Source: Choricystis sp. odSpoLacu1 (taxonomy: Eukaryota > Chlorophyta > Trebouxiophyceae). Taken from it: a stretch of DNA of 64,000 bases. Made by a program: the position numbers and the translations under genes. Positions 10,997 through 20,849 of the stretch are shown here, piece after piece (within the stretch, counting starts at the first letter, position 1; the number at the start of each line of letters is the position of its first letter). The notes under the pieces were generated by a model. That model saw nothing but the letters and a program-made list of their open reading frames with translations, searched no databases and was not told the DNA's origin. Where the stretch lies: NCBI GenBank assembly GCA_958009055.1, contig OY253651.1, positions 248,001-312,000 on the forward strand, written 5' to 3'.

Positions 10997-12777
10997 ATGG
11001 ACGGCGCCCCCGAAGGCGACCTGGACGCGTTGCTGAGGGGCGGCGCCACCGACTGCGCCGCGCTGGCGGCGCGGCGGGACGTGCTGCTGCGCATGTTGCA
11101 GGTGCGAAGATATATGTGAAGACCAGGAGGCCGTGTGTGTGACGAGTGTTTCTGGCGGGAGGGAGGGCGATGAAATAGCACGCGAGCCTCCCCCCACCCC
11201 CCATCACGCGACCTACCCTCCGTCTTCACACCCACACACCTCTCCTCTACCACCAGGACACCGAGCAAGCGCTGCAGCAGCATGAAGACGTCCTGGCAGC
11301 AGGGCCATCACCCGCCGCGGGCGCCGTCTCAACGGAAGCACAACCATCGCCATCTCGCGCGGCACCTCCAGACGGCGTCGCCGCGACCCCAGGCGCCGAC
11401 ACGACGCCACCAGGGTCTGCTGTGCACGGTCCCCACCCTCCCCCGCCCGGCAGCCCGCCCCCGCCGTCGCCCGCGTGGTGGGCCGACAGTGCGCCGGCCC
11501 ATCCACACGCCGCCGGCGGCGACGACGACGCGGTCGCACCCACGCCCGGGTCCCAGCCCCCTGTGTGCGGTGGTGTCGTGCCCGAGTCGCCGGGCAGCGA
11601 TGGTGGTGGGGTGGGGGCGGCAGGCACTGTGCACGCCCCCCTGCCCACGCACACCCCTCCAGTAGCCGGCACCGACATCCGCCTGCCCCGCCCCGTCGTC
11701 GCGCTGGCGCTGTCCCCGTCCGGCGCCCACATTGCTCTACTAGTGGAGGCGTCGGGAGGGGGGTCGCACGTCAGCGTGGAGGCGTGGAGGCTGCCGCCGC
11801 GCGCGGTCGTTGACCCGCCACCCGCTCGCATCGCCACGTGGCCTGCCCGCCTGGTGCCTGGGGCGCCACCACCCTCGCTAGCCATTGTGGAGGATGCGGC
11901 AGGCGTGCCCACCGTGGTGGTGGGGGGTAGCGTTGCGGTGGAGGCCGCATCCTCTCCCCTGTCGTGCCCGACCGCCCTCACCCCCGCCACCCAGCCCCTT
12001 CCCCTGCCCACCCCGTTTGCCACCACGTGCGTTGCCCTGGATACGGATGGCGACACCCTGTTCGCGGGAGGACCCGCCGGCAGCACAGTGGCGGTTTTAG
12101 AAGCCCCCCCCGGCCGCGGTCCGCGCGCCGCGGCCGCCGCGCCGCGCCCGCTCCCCCCCGGCGGCGACGCCCTGGCCGACGTCGCCTCCCTGACGTGCGC
12201 GGGGTCGGCCGCGGACGGCCTGCTGGCCGCGGTCTCGCGGGCGGGCGGTGTGGCGGTGTGGTGTTTGAGGGCACGGCGTGTCGTGGCGGCCGCCGCGCCG
12301 ATCGCCGGGTGGCCCGCCGTGCGCCGCATCGCCTGGCTGACCAGGGGTGGGGAGGAAGATGGTGATGATGCCTCCATTATCGCGGTCGTCGTGTGCCAAG
12401 ACGGCTGCAGCGTCCGCGGCGGCCTGCCGCCGCGGCGCGCGGCGGTCGTGCGTGTGGGGGGCGCCGCGCCGCCCGCGTGGGCGCCGCTCGCGCCCGCCCT
12501 GGCCGCCGACACGCTGGCAGCGGTGCAAGATGGTGGTGCGGGCGTTGTTGACTCATACCCTCCTCCTCACCTCCTGCTGGCGGCGCGGGGGGGCGGCGTG
12601 CTGACGGTGTGGCGCGGTCGTGATGGCGCGATCGCGGTGCGCGCGTCTCTGGGCGGGCCGGACGAGGGCGGCGTCGCCCTGGCTGTGCAGCCGGGAGGCG
12701 TCGGCGTGCGGGTGGCGTGCCCGTCGGGCAAGGGGGCGGCGGTGGTGGATGTGGAGAGAGTAGGAGGGCTGTTTTAG
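10997..12777 (+). CDS. Predicted beta-propeller (WD40-like) protein, unknown function
   Basis: Exons are 10997-11101 (35 codons) and 11257-12777, joined by a 155-bp GT-AG intron; 541 aa. The N-terminal 50 residues are a predicted helix with Leu repeats (LRMLQ across the junction, then DTEQALQQHED). A Pro/Ala/Gly-rich linker runs to about residue 180. The rest has repeated blade-like units, for example VVALALSPSGAHIALLVEA, TCVALDTDGDTLFAGG, LLAAVSRAGGVAVWCLRA and LLAARGGGVLTVWRGRDG. This suggests a divergent WD40 propeller. I do not recognise the family. Confidence 0.7.
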
Positions 12778-12822
12778 ACTAAAACATGTCTTTTAACACT
12801 GTTTTTGTAACACTGATCTCTC

Positions 12823-13497
12823 TCAACTCAACCCCATCACCTGCACCGCCACCCGCCGCTCGCGCGGGCCGTCGCAGTCCACCACCAGGATGGATTGCCA
12901 CTGCCCCAGCGCCAGGACGCCCTGGTTCACGGGGATGCAGAGTGATTGACCGACCGCGATGGCCGCGATGTGGGAGTGCGCGTTGATTGGTTCTTGAGCT
13001 CGCCACGCTGCCAACCCTTCGGGCGTGTCCACCGCCCACCCGTTGGCCAGGCAGCGCTCACGTTCAACGTCAGACGCGGGGCGGGCGTCGATGTCGTTGT
13101 GGCGGTAGCGCGTGCCGACGCGCGCAGTCTCCGCCCCACACCGTTCATCGGGCGGGGCCAGGCGCAGCAGCCAGGCCCTCAGATCCTGTTCCAGCCCCAC
13201 TTCGGCTTCGTTGATGGTGACGCCCACAGTCGTGTGGCGGGACAGCACTGTGGCGGTGCCTTCCCGCACGCCGGAGCGGGTCACTGCTGCCGCGACATCG
13301 GCCGTGACGTCGGCGATAACCACATCCTGGGCGGGTGGGCCGGGGCGGGGGGCCGGCACCGTAACCTCGGTGTAGGAGGTGGTGAAGGCGGAGGTGGGCG
13401 TGGCCTGGCCAGCGCGCGGCGGCGCGCGCGTGGGGTGTCGGCGCACGCCGCGCGAGGGTGGTGTGCGGGTGGCGCCGGCTGGTGGGCAGTGGCGCAT
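12823..13497 (-). CDS. YjbQ/UPF0047 family protein
   Basis: Single exon, 224 aa. Conserved UPF0047 signatures in order are SRHTTVGVTINEAE, YRHNDIDAR, INAHSHIAAIAVGQS, then LGQWQSILVVDCDGPRERRV. The His/Asn/Asp residues line the family's presumed active site. Bacterial members are about 135 aa; the extra N-terminal 60 residues here are basic and Pro/Ala rich and may be an organelle presequence. The biochemical role is not settled (weak thiamine-phosphate-synthase-like activity has been discussed for bacterial homologues), so none is assigned. The stop lies 45 bp from the convergent beta-propeller gene. Confidence 0.93.
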   Translation of the reverse strand: MRHCPPAGATRTPPSRGVRRHPTRAPPRAGQATPTSAFTTSYTEVTVPAPRPGPPAQDVVIADVTADVAAAVTRSGVREGTATVLSRHTTVGVTINEAEVGLEQDLRAWLLRLAPPDERCGAETARVGTRYRHNDIDARPASDVERERCLANGWAVDTPEGLAAWRAQEPINAHSHIAAIAVGQSLCIPVNQGVLALGQWQSILVVDCDGPRERRVAVQVMGLS

Positions 13498-14017
13498 GCT
13501 CCAGTGGGGTCGTTCCTACTACACGCGGGAAATGTGGTGGGCGTGTTAGCAACAAGCCAAGAATGAGCGGGTTGCTTTTTCTCACTCTTTTGTCGAACCA
13601 AAAAGCCTTGGCCGTCCTCTCTCCCCTTCACGCTCTAAACACCGTCCGGTCCTCCGTCCTGACCTCTCAGGTGGAGGAGCACACACCCAGGTGCGTCACC
13701 AGCGGCGCGGGGAGCGACACGGCGGCCGCGATCGAGGCGCGATCGGCCCTTGCCCCCTCCGCCGATATTGCATCTCGCCCTCTGCACCCCGCGCCTGCGC
13801 CCGTCGCCGTGCGCCCGCGCCGCGCCCTCCACGCTCGCGGACGGCGGGCATCTGGTTACACGTCGCCCTGTGAGCGTGGCCACAGCGTAGGCGCGCTCGC
13901 GCTGGGGCGGCTGGCAGCTCGCACAGAATCTCTCTGGGGCGCTGCCCTTCTCACCGTCTCCCTTTCCCTTCCCTTCAGACCCTGACACCCGGGCTTGGCT
14001 CTGATTTCAGCCTGACC
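13498..14017. promoter_or_regulatory. Divergent upstream region of YjbQ and E2F genes
   Basis: A 520-bp gap between two divergent start codons. It contains pyrimidine-rich stretches (13600-13680 and 13940-13980) that look like 5' untranslated sequence of the E2F gene. I see no recognisable core promoter motif and no protein-coding signal with a known relative. Confidence 0.4.
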
Positions 14018-15658
14018 ATGGACGTGAGTAATCCTCATCCTTCAACGGGGGGCGGGAGGCGGGAAAAAGGAGGGGAGGCGGGACGCCCACCCCCCCTGCG
14101 CCTCAGCGCTGGCCGAGCAGGCCAATGCGAGGTCGGCCGACGCGCGGGGGGTGCCGGCTGCACCCACCAACCCACCCCACCAAGTCTGCGCGGGGCTGGC
14201 GCGTGTGCGCTGTTGATACACCCCTCACACCTCACCCACCCACACACACACATCACCACCAGGCCTTTGGATCCCCCGCCCCCTCGTACGCGCCCGCCGC
14301 GTCCGCGCCCGCCGCCCCGACCTCCGCTGCGCGCCCGGGGCGCACGCGCCGCCGGTCGACCGCGTCCGCGTCCGCCTCTGTGCGCAGCCCGGATGGCGCG
14401 ACGCCAGGTGAGTTGGATGGTGGATGGGTGGGTGGATGGTGCGTGTGGAATCAAGGTGTTGTTTGTATGGCCGATCAAACATACATCCCACCTCCCCTTC
14501 CCACAGGCTGCCGCTACGACTCGTCGCTGGGCCTGCTGACCAAAAAATTCGTCCAGCTGGTGGCCAACGCCGAGGGCGGCGTGCTGGACCTGAACAAGGC
14601 GGCGGAAGCGCTGTCGGTGCGTGTGTGGATAATGAAAGATTTTTTTGGATTTTGTTCTCGCGGCGTTTTTTGTGCTCACCTCCCTCTCCACCCCAAAAAC
14701 ACCACTCCCCCAGGTCCAAAAGCGCCGCATCTACGACATCACCAACGTGCTGGAAGGTATCGGCCTCATCGACAAGCAGTCCAAGAACCACGTCGTGTGG
14801 CGCGGCACCCCCGTCGACGCCGACGGCACGCCCGCACCCGCCGGCACACCCGCGACCGCAGCGTCGGCCGCCGCGATTGTGGGCAGCAGCGGCGGCGACG
14901 ACGGAGACGGCGTGACGTCCGAGGAGGCGTCCCTGGAGACCGTGGTGGCGTCCCTGGAGGCGGACGCGGCGTCCCTCGAGGCGGTGCGCGCGAGCATCGA
15001 GGAGGCGGTCGCGCGCCTGGCGGCCGACCCCGCCGCGCGCGAACGCCTGTACGTCACGACCGACGACATCGCCTCCCTCCCCCTGGCCGCCACCGGGGAC
15101 ACCGTTTTCGCGGTGACCGCGCCCCAGGGCACGGCCCTGGTGGTGCCCGACCCCGCGGGCGGCGGCAGCGGCGGCGGCGGCAGCGTGTGCGGCGGCGGCG
15201 GCGGCGGCGGCTCCACCATGTCGGCCCCCCTGCCCGGCGTCGTGCCGCCCCGCTACCGCGCCCAACTGTCGTGCGGCCCCGACGCCCGCGACGGCATCGA
15301 AGTGTGGCTGGTGGCGGGGCCGGCCGCTGCCGCCGCGGCGGCGGGCGCGGGCGGGCCGCCGCCGTCGCCGGGCGCGGCCGCGGCGATGGGCAGCGTGCCG
15401 CCCCCGTCCCCCGGGGCCGAGGTGGCGCACGCCTGGCTGGCGGCGGACGCGGAGACGCCGTGCGCCATGGCGGTGGCCGACCTGTTTGGCGCGGCGGCGG
15501 GCGCGGGCGGGCCGCCGCCGTCGCCGGGCGCGGCCGCGGCGATGGGCAGCGTGCCGCCCCCGTCCCCCGGGGCCGAGGTGGCGCACGCCTGGCTGGCGGC
15601 GGACGCGGAGACGCCGTGCGCCATGGCGGTGGCCGACCTGTTTGGCGAGGGCGTGTGA
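14018..15658 (+). CDS. E2F: E2F-family transcription factor
   Basis: Cell-cycle transcription factor that binds DNA as a dimer with DP and is repressed by retinoblastoma protein. Four exons: 14018-14023 (only ATG GAC), 14263-14407, 14507-14616 and 14714-15658; 401 aa. The winged-helix DNA-binding domain is almost canonical: [27 protein letters not shown], then [15 protein letters not shown] with the RRxYD DNA-contact residues, and [15 protein letters not shown] leucine/alanine coiled region follows at about residues 150-190, and a marked-box-like part with [14 protein letters not shown] after it. The C-terminus is a perfect 52-residue tandem duplication, each copy ending ...MAVADLFG. The DLF resembles part of the Rb-binding motif of animal E2F1; that link is inferred. 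Confidence 0.94.
15335..15646 (+). repeat. Perfect 2 x 156-bp tandem duplication inside E2F
   Basis: Bases 15335-15490 and 15491-15646 match at every position I compared. The unit is a multiple of three (52 codons) and stays in frame. It encodes Pro/Ala-rich sequence ending in [13 protein letters not shown]. The lack of synonymous differences implies a recent event. Confidence 0.93.
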
Positions 15659-16556
15659 CCAAGAGAACACAGAGGGAGAGCGTGTGGGTGGGCGGGGCGC
15701 AGAGAGCGGGGAGACTACAATATACCGCTCCCCCTCGCCCTCCCCCTCGTTCCACCTCTCACCCCCTTTTTTTTTCTCTCACCTTCACGTCAACACACGT
15801 CTTTCACCCCCCCTCCCAGCCCCACGGGCCCTGAAGCGCTGTGGACGCTGCCCCCCCCCCCCCCCCCGTCCCCCCTTGTTTCTTCGTATACACACCACAC
15901 ACGAACGTCACCATTTTTTTTTGACCCAAAGAGGGCGAAGAAGGAAACGCACTCGATCCCCCGCACACACCCCTGCCACCCACGCCCACCCCCCCGCCTA
16001 CGGGAGGGGCGAGGCACTGGCCAGGAAAAAACCCGGGGCCCCAGAGTCGTCGCGCGCTTTCTTTTTTTGAAGCCTCTTGATTTCCCCTTTTTTTCCCCCC
16101 GTGTACACACCATCTTTTTCTTCGACTCCAACGCGCCCACACCGCGACCCCGAGACAGACATCTGCGGGCTGGATTTGATCTTCTGGCTTCCTTTTGTCG
16201 CTGAGACACACACACACACACCGCCCCTTTCCCCCCGCGCGTGCACACCTCTTTGCCCCGACCTCTTTTGTTAGGCTTGCTTCGCAGATCTTTTTTTTCC
16301 TCGCCGAGAGAACCGCCGGTTTCTGGCTGCCTTTCCTCCCCCCACGCGTGACCGATACAACAACAAAAAGTTAACACAGCGCCTTGATGTTTCGATTTTG
16401 ATGTTTCGCCCCCGGAAAAAAAGGAAATAAACTCGCTCTTTTGTCTGCTTTCTCTCTCTCATTCTGCACAGGGGGTTTGATCTCTCAACACACACGCAAC
16501 ACACAGCCACAACTCGTGCGTGTGTGTCCTGCCTCCCCTGTCTCTCTCATCTCTCA
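15659..16556. other. Gene-free convergent region between E2F and thioredoxin
   Basis: About 900 bp between two convergent stop codons. It has a C17 run at 15851-15867, several T runs (15763-15774, 15914-15923, 16068-16074) and AT-richer sequence at 16340-16440, which could contain both polyadenylation regions. The open frames across it are composed of simple sequence and match no family I know. Confidence 0.5.
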
Positions 16557-17213
16557 TCACTTGGGCGCGGCCCCCGCCACCGGCACGCCAAACGAAGCGA
16601 CCCACTCCAGCAGGGGGGCCAGCCCGACCGCCCCCTCCCGCTGGGCGCCGGGCACGAGGGCGCCATCCTTGAACAGGAGGAGGGCGGGCAGGCCGTACAC
16701 GCGGTAGCGTTCGACGAGGGTGGGGGCGGTGTCGGCGTTCATTTTGACGACTTTCAGGGCGCCGCCCGCCGCGGCCTCCACCTTGGGCAGCAGGGGGGCG
16801 ACCAGCTTGCAGGGGCCGCACCAGTCGGCCCACACGTCGACGAGGACGGGGGTGGGGGACTGTGTGGGTGTGTGGGTGGGGAGGTGTGGGTGAGGGCGGG
16901 GTTAGCCTTCCATTGTCTTTGCCCCCTGCCCGTACACTCAGTTCCCCTCCTTTCCCCACCCTCACTCTCTCTCATCGGAACACTCTCTCACCTGCAACAC
17001 CTCCCTTTCAAAAGTGGCTTCGTCCACGTCCAGCACCGCCCGCGCCGCGACGCGGGCGCGACGTGCGGTCGGTCCGCGGCGCGCGGGCGGGGACGGGGGC
17101 GCGACCGGGCGCCCGCCGCGGCGAGGGCGCAGGGACGCGGCGGCGGTGGTGGTGGCGGCGCGCGAGGCGCGGGGAGGGGCAGGCCGGACGGCGCGCGGCG
17201 CGGAGGTCAGCAT
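16557..17213 (-). CDS. Plastid thioredoxin (y- or x-type-like)
   Basis: Disulfide reductase. Exon 1 is 16992-17213 (74 codons) and exon 2 is 16557-16859; the intron is 132 bp; 174 aa. Residues 1-55 are Arg/Ala/Pro rich without acidic residues, as in a plastid transit peptide. The mature part has VLVDVWADWCGPCK with the WCGPC redox site at about residues 87-91, VVKMNADTAPTLVERYRVYGLPALLLFKDG with the conserved cis-Pro, and a C-terminal helix. The acid/Thr pattern around the second strand and RYRVYGLP is closest to plastid y-type thioredoxins in my recollection; x-type is the alternative. The start is the only ATG upstream of the presequence in this frame. Confidence 0.92.
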
Positions 17214-17654
17214 CGGTGGACGGAAAAAAAGAAAACGGCGGTTGGCGCGCAAACGGCCTCGCTGTTGTGACGGGCGCGCGTGTGTCCGATGGAGGCGGCC
17301 GCGACACGCGCGTGCAGGGCGCCTGGGAGTTGGGGAGGGAACGCGCGAGATTTGGGCGCAAAAACAAAGGAGAAGAAGTGTTTTTGCTTGGCCGGCAGCG
17401 CTGTCCCGCTCTCTGTGTGAGCGTTTCCCTCCGCCTCTCTTCCCTCTCGTTTCTCTCTTCCAACCCGCGCCACACGGCCTGGGCGCATGTTCCCATCCCT
17501 GTCAGCCTTGGCGCAGCAGGCATGCCACTGATCGTTTGGTATTGGCAAGAGCTGGTTTGTTTTTGTTTTCACATCACCAACAGGAAACACCTGGGCGAGG
17601 ACAACAGAGTTTCGTTTTCATTTCTCTCTAAAAATAAACCTCGCAACACACACA
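17214..17654. other. Intergenic region upstream of thioredoxin
   Basis: About 440 bp holding the thioredoxin 5' region and the 3' end of the small membrane-protein gene, both on the minus strand. It is AT-richer at 17540-17650. No gene recognised. Confidence 0.45.
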
Positions 17655-18319
17655 CTAAAACGGGGGCGGCCCCGCGGCCAACGCAGCCAGCAGCAGCCCC
17701 CCAACAAGCGCGCCGCCCACGACGGGGGCAGACGGCCCACTCTCCACCGCTCCCCTGTCCCCCCCCGTCCACGCGTCCAGGATCAAGCGTTCAGAGGCAC
17801 GCACCCGGGCGGCCGCGTCGTCGGCGGACGGCGTGGCCGTGGCCCCACCGCGGGAGGGGCGGCGGCGGGGCGTGACGCCGCGGCGCAGAGAGGGGGGGGC
17901 GCGTGGCGCGGCCTCGACTTCGGGCAGGGCTGTGTGTGTGTGTGGTGTGTATTGTGTGTGTGGGGGGGGTTGAGCGGACAAAATCAAGGGAGTGTCGGAT
18001 AGCGAGGAGCGGAGTCGGGGAGGGAGGCAACAGAGAGCGTGTGCCAACAACGAGCCCTTCGCTAGTGCTTGCAGCCGGCGCCTCCCGCCACCACCGCGAC
18101 TATGGCGGTGCGCTTCTTCCCCGCATGCTTGTCCACGCATGCGAGTGCGGCGTGGGAGGCCGGGCCCAGCAGACAACACACACACCTCGCACACACGCAC
18201 ACACCCCTACCTTTCTTCGCCTCGTCCAGCCAGTCGCGCGGCCCCGCGGCCGGGCGGGTGGGACGGGCACGCGTGCGTCCGTGGGCCAGGCGCGGGTGGC
18301 GGGCGGCGAGGGGAGGCAT
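17655..18319 (-). CDS. Small predicted protein with C-terminal membrane segment
   Basis: Proposed two-exon gene: 18211-18319 (109 nt) and 17655-17929 (275 nt). The 281-bp intron has a GTAGGG donor and a CACAG acceptor, and the frame is preserved exactly; 127 aa. The N-terminus is basic, the middle is Arg/Pro/Ala rich, and residues about 85-95 (ASERLILDAWTGG) form a helix. The last 25 residues (VVGGALVGGLLLAALAAG) are a single hydrophobic segment at the very C-terminus, as in tail-anchored or small organelle-membrane proteins. No family recognised. It starts 148 bp from the divergent Mad3 gene, which limits how far upstream the start can lie. Confidence 0.5.
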
Positions 18320-18467
18320 TGGGAAAGTGGTTCGCGAACCGCAGCGAAACGAAACAGAAAAACTCTGAAGCGAGTTTCTCGCACCACTCTCTCTCGAGAG
18401 AAACGACCGACCCCCCCACAACCTCGGCAAGCCAGCCCAACCACACACCACATACCACCCCACAACC

Positions 18468-20646
18468 ATGGATGACCCCCACGCGTGGGAGGGCGCCAAA
18501 GAGAACTACCGTCCGTCCAAGGCGGGGCACGCGCCGCGCGCGCTGTGCGGGGACGGCGTGCCCCTGGGCAAAGCGTGCAACGAGCCCGCGGGAGCGGTGG
18601 AGGGTCGGCGGTGAGTGTGTGTGTGACGAGGGAGGTAGTGGGGAGAGGAGAGAGGGCGCGTCGGTGGGGGGGGGGGGAACGGTTGTTCAACTGCCGGCGC
18701 GCATGTGGCGCGCGCAGCGTGGCCTCCCCGCACCCTCTCACCCTCATTCACCACCTCACCCCCTGCCACACACACACAGCGAGTTTGAGCTGGAGCTGGT
18801 GTCGTCTCCTGCGGATCCGGTGGACGTGTGGACACGGTGCGTGTTGGTTTTTGATTCGCCGTTTTTCATTGGACATGCCAAAACGGAAACCATCGCGCAC
18901 GCTCACACACACACACTCCCAAACTCCTACAATCAGCTACGTCAAGTGGACGCAGGCCACCTTCGCCGCGGGCGGCGCGTCCGCCGCCCTGCTGCCGCTG
19001 CTAGAGCGCGCGACGCGGGAGCTGGGGCCGACGTCGGCGGCCGGGGCGGTGGCCAAGGATGACGTGCGGCTACTACGGTTGTGGATGCAGTATGTGAGTG
19101 GTGGGGTGTGGGAAGGTGGTGGAGAGGGAGAGTGGTGGCGAGGTGTGTGCTACCCAAACTCACCCACCCCCACACCCCCACTGCTTAGGCCGACCTCCTC
19201 CCCGACGCGCGCGACGTGTTCGCCTTCCTGGAAGCCAACGGCATCGGCCAAAAGTCCGCCCTGTTCTACGTCGCCCGCGCCGCGCGTGCAGAGACTGCGC
19301 GTGACTTTTCCAGCGCCGACGCCGCGTTTGCCGCGGGCGTGGCCGCGGGAGCCACCCCGGCCGACCGCCTGACCGCCCGCCAGGCCGAGTTCCACGCCCG
19401 CATGGCGGCTCGCGTGGCGCGCCAGTTGGCGGCGGGCGGCAGGGATGGTGCCACCGCGGCTCCTCCGCGCCGCACTGCGCTCGCGGCAGTGCGCCCCGTG
19501 GCCGCGGGTGCGCGCGGCCGCACTGCGAGCGGGCGCACGATAGCCTCCATCACTGCCCCGCCTCCCGCCCGGTCGGCGGGGGCGGCGTCGTTGGCCGTGT
19601 TTGTTGATGAAGACCTCTCACGCGCCCCCACCACCACCGCCACCGCCGCCGCCCGCCCGGGGGAGGGGTGGACCTCCCTGGCCCCTCGCTCCGCGTCCGT
19701 CAAAGAGAACGAGCCCGCGGTGTCGCAGTGGGTGGGGACGATGCTGCCGCCGTCGTCGCGCGGGCAGCGGGGCGGCGCGCCCGCGCCCGCGCCCTTTGCA
19801 CCCCTCTCCATCCCCGCTGATGAAGGGCTGGAGCCGGCCCCCGCGGCTGCCGCCCCGACCCGCGCCAGAGGCGGCGCCACCGCCCTGCGCAAGCGGCTGG
19901 ACGGCGGCGGCGGTGCCGACCTGGTGGCCGACCCGCTGGCCGGCCACCGCGCCGACGCGGCTGCCGCTGCTGCGGTGGCTGCCGCCGCCACCACAGACGC
20001 GGGCGCCACTCCTGTCGACGACCTGGCCGACGTCACCCTGGCCACCAGAGACGCGCTGCACGCGGTCGGCGGCTTCTTCGCGGGCGCGCTGCCCGGGGCC
20101 GCGCCCTGGGGGGACGGCCCCGGGTCTCCCGCCGACGACGACGCGGGTGCCGCTGACGCCGGCGCCGACGCCACGCTCTCCACGCGCGACGCGCTGGACG
20201 CGCTGGCCGCAGCGTTTGGAGGGGGCGGCGACGACACGCTGCCGCTGGGGCGCGCCAGGCCCGGCAACGCGGCACCCGGGTCGCCCGGCAGCCTGGACGT
20301 GCGGGAAGACACGTTGTTCCGGATGGGAGGCAACGGCGGCATCACCGGCTTTGAGGTGAGGGAGGACACCCTGTTTCGGTTGGGGGCGGCTGCCACTGCA
20401 GCTGCTACGACCACCACCACCCCCACCACCGCCGACGAGAACGCGCCCCCACCCGCGGCCGACCCCGAAAACGCGGGCCCCCGCCTCCGGCGGTCCGCCA
20501 AGCGCGGGTTGGGCGGGGGCGGCGGCGTGCTGGCCGAGGTGGCGGAAGGCGTGGAGCCCGACGCAGAGGCGGAAGCCGCGCTGCGCACGCCGCCTGAGGA
20601 CGCGGGCTCGGACGAGTTCGAGGTGTACTGTGATGGTGGCGCGTGA
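18468..20646 (+). CDS. MAD3: Spindle checkpoint protein Mad3/BubR1-like (no kinase domain)
   Basis: Mitotic checkpoint component that inhibits APC/C-Cdc20. Exons are 18468-18610, 18780-18836, 18937-19093 and 19189-20646 (introns 169, 100 and 95 bp); 604 aa. KEN box 1 is at residues 11-13 (GAKENYRP). The Mad3/Bub1 TPR homology region follows: DPVDVWTRYVKWTQ, LLERATRELG, LRLWMQYADLL, FLEANGIGQKSALFY. A second KEN box is at residues 291-293, flanked upstream by an ABBA-like LAVFVDE and, at the extreme C-terminus, by FEVYCD, which fits the ABBA consensus. Two EDTLFR repeats lie near residues 496-520. No kinase domain follows, so this is the Mad3 form, not Bub1. Confidence 0.92.
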
Positions 20647-20849
20647 GAGGGCGCGGTGCGTGCTGGCGTGTTGTTTCGACGAGTGCAAAACAACAAAAAA
20701 TCGAATCACTCTCTTTCTGCGTTCTCGGTTCTCTCTCTCTCCCTTCCTCCTTTGCCCCCCCACTCTCGTCGCCAGCCACGCCGCGCCTAGCGGCCATCCG
20801 GGCGCGCCGGCGCCAGCCGCTGTCGCCGAGCACCGTGCGCCGCGCCGCA

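Noticed and set aside
14225..15755. Long minus-strand open frames opposite E2F
   Set aside because: Antisense shadows; their repeated segment is only the reverse of the duplicated E2F codons.
17214..17252. Upstream extension of the thioredoxin frame
   Set aside because: The extension begins with TTG, not ATG; the ATG at 17213 gives a good plastid presequence.
18319..18499. Upstream ATG (18499) for the small membrane protein
   Set aside because: It would overlap the coding start of the divergent Mad3 gene, and the extra sequence looks like an untranslated region.
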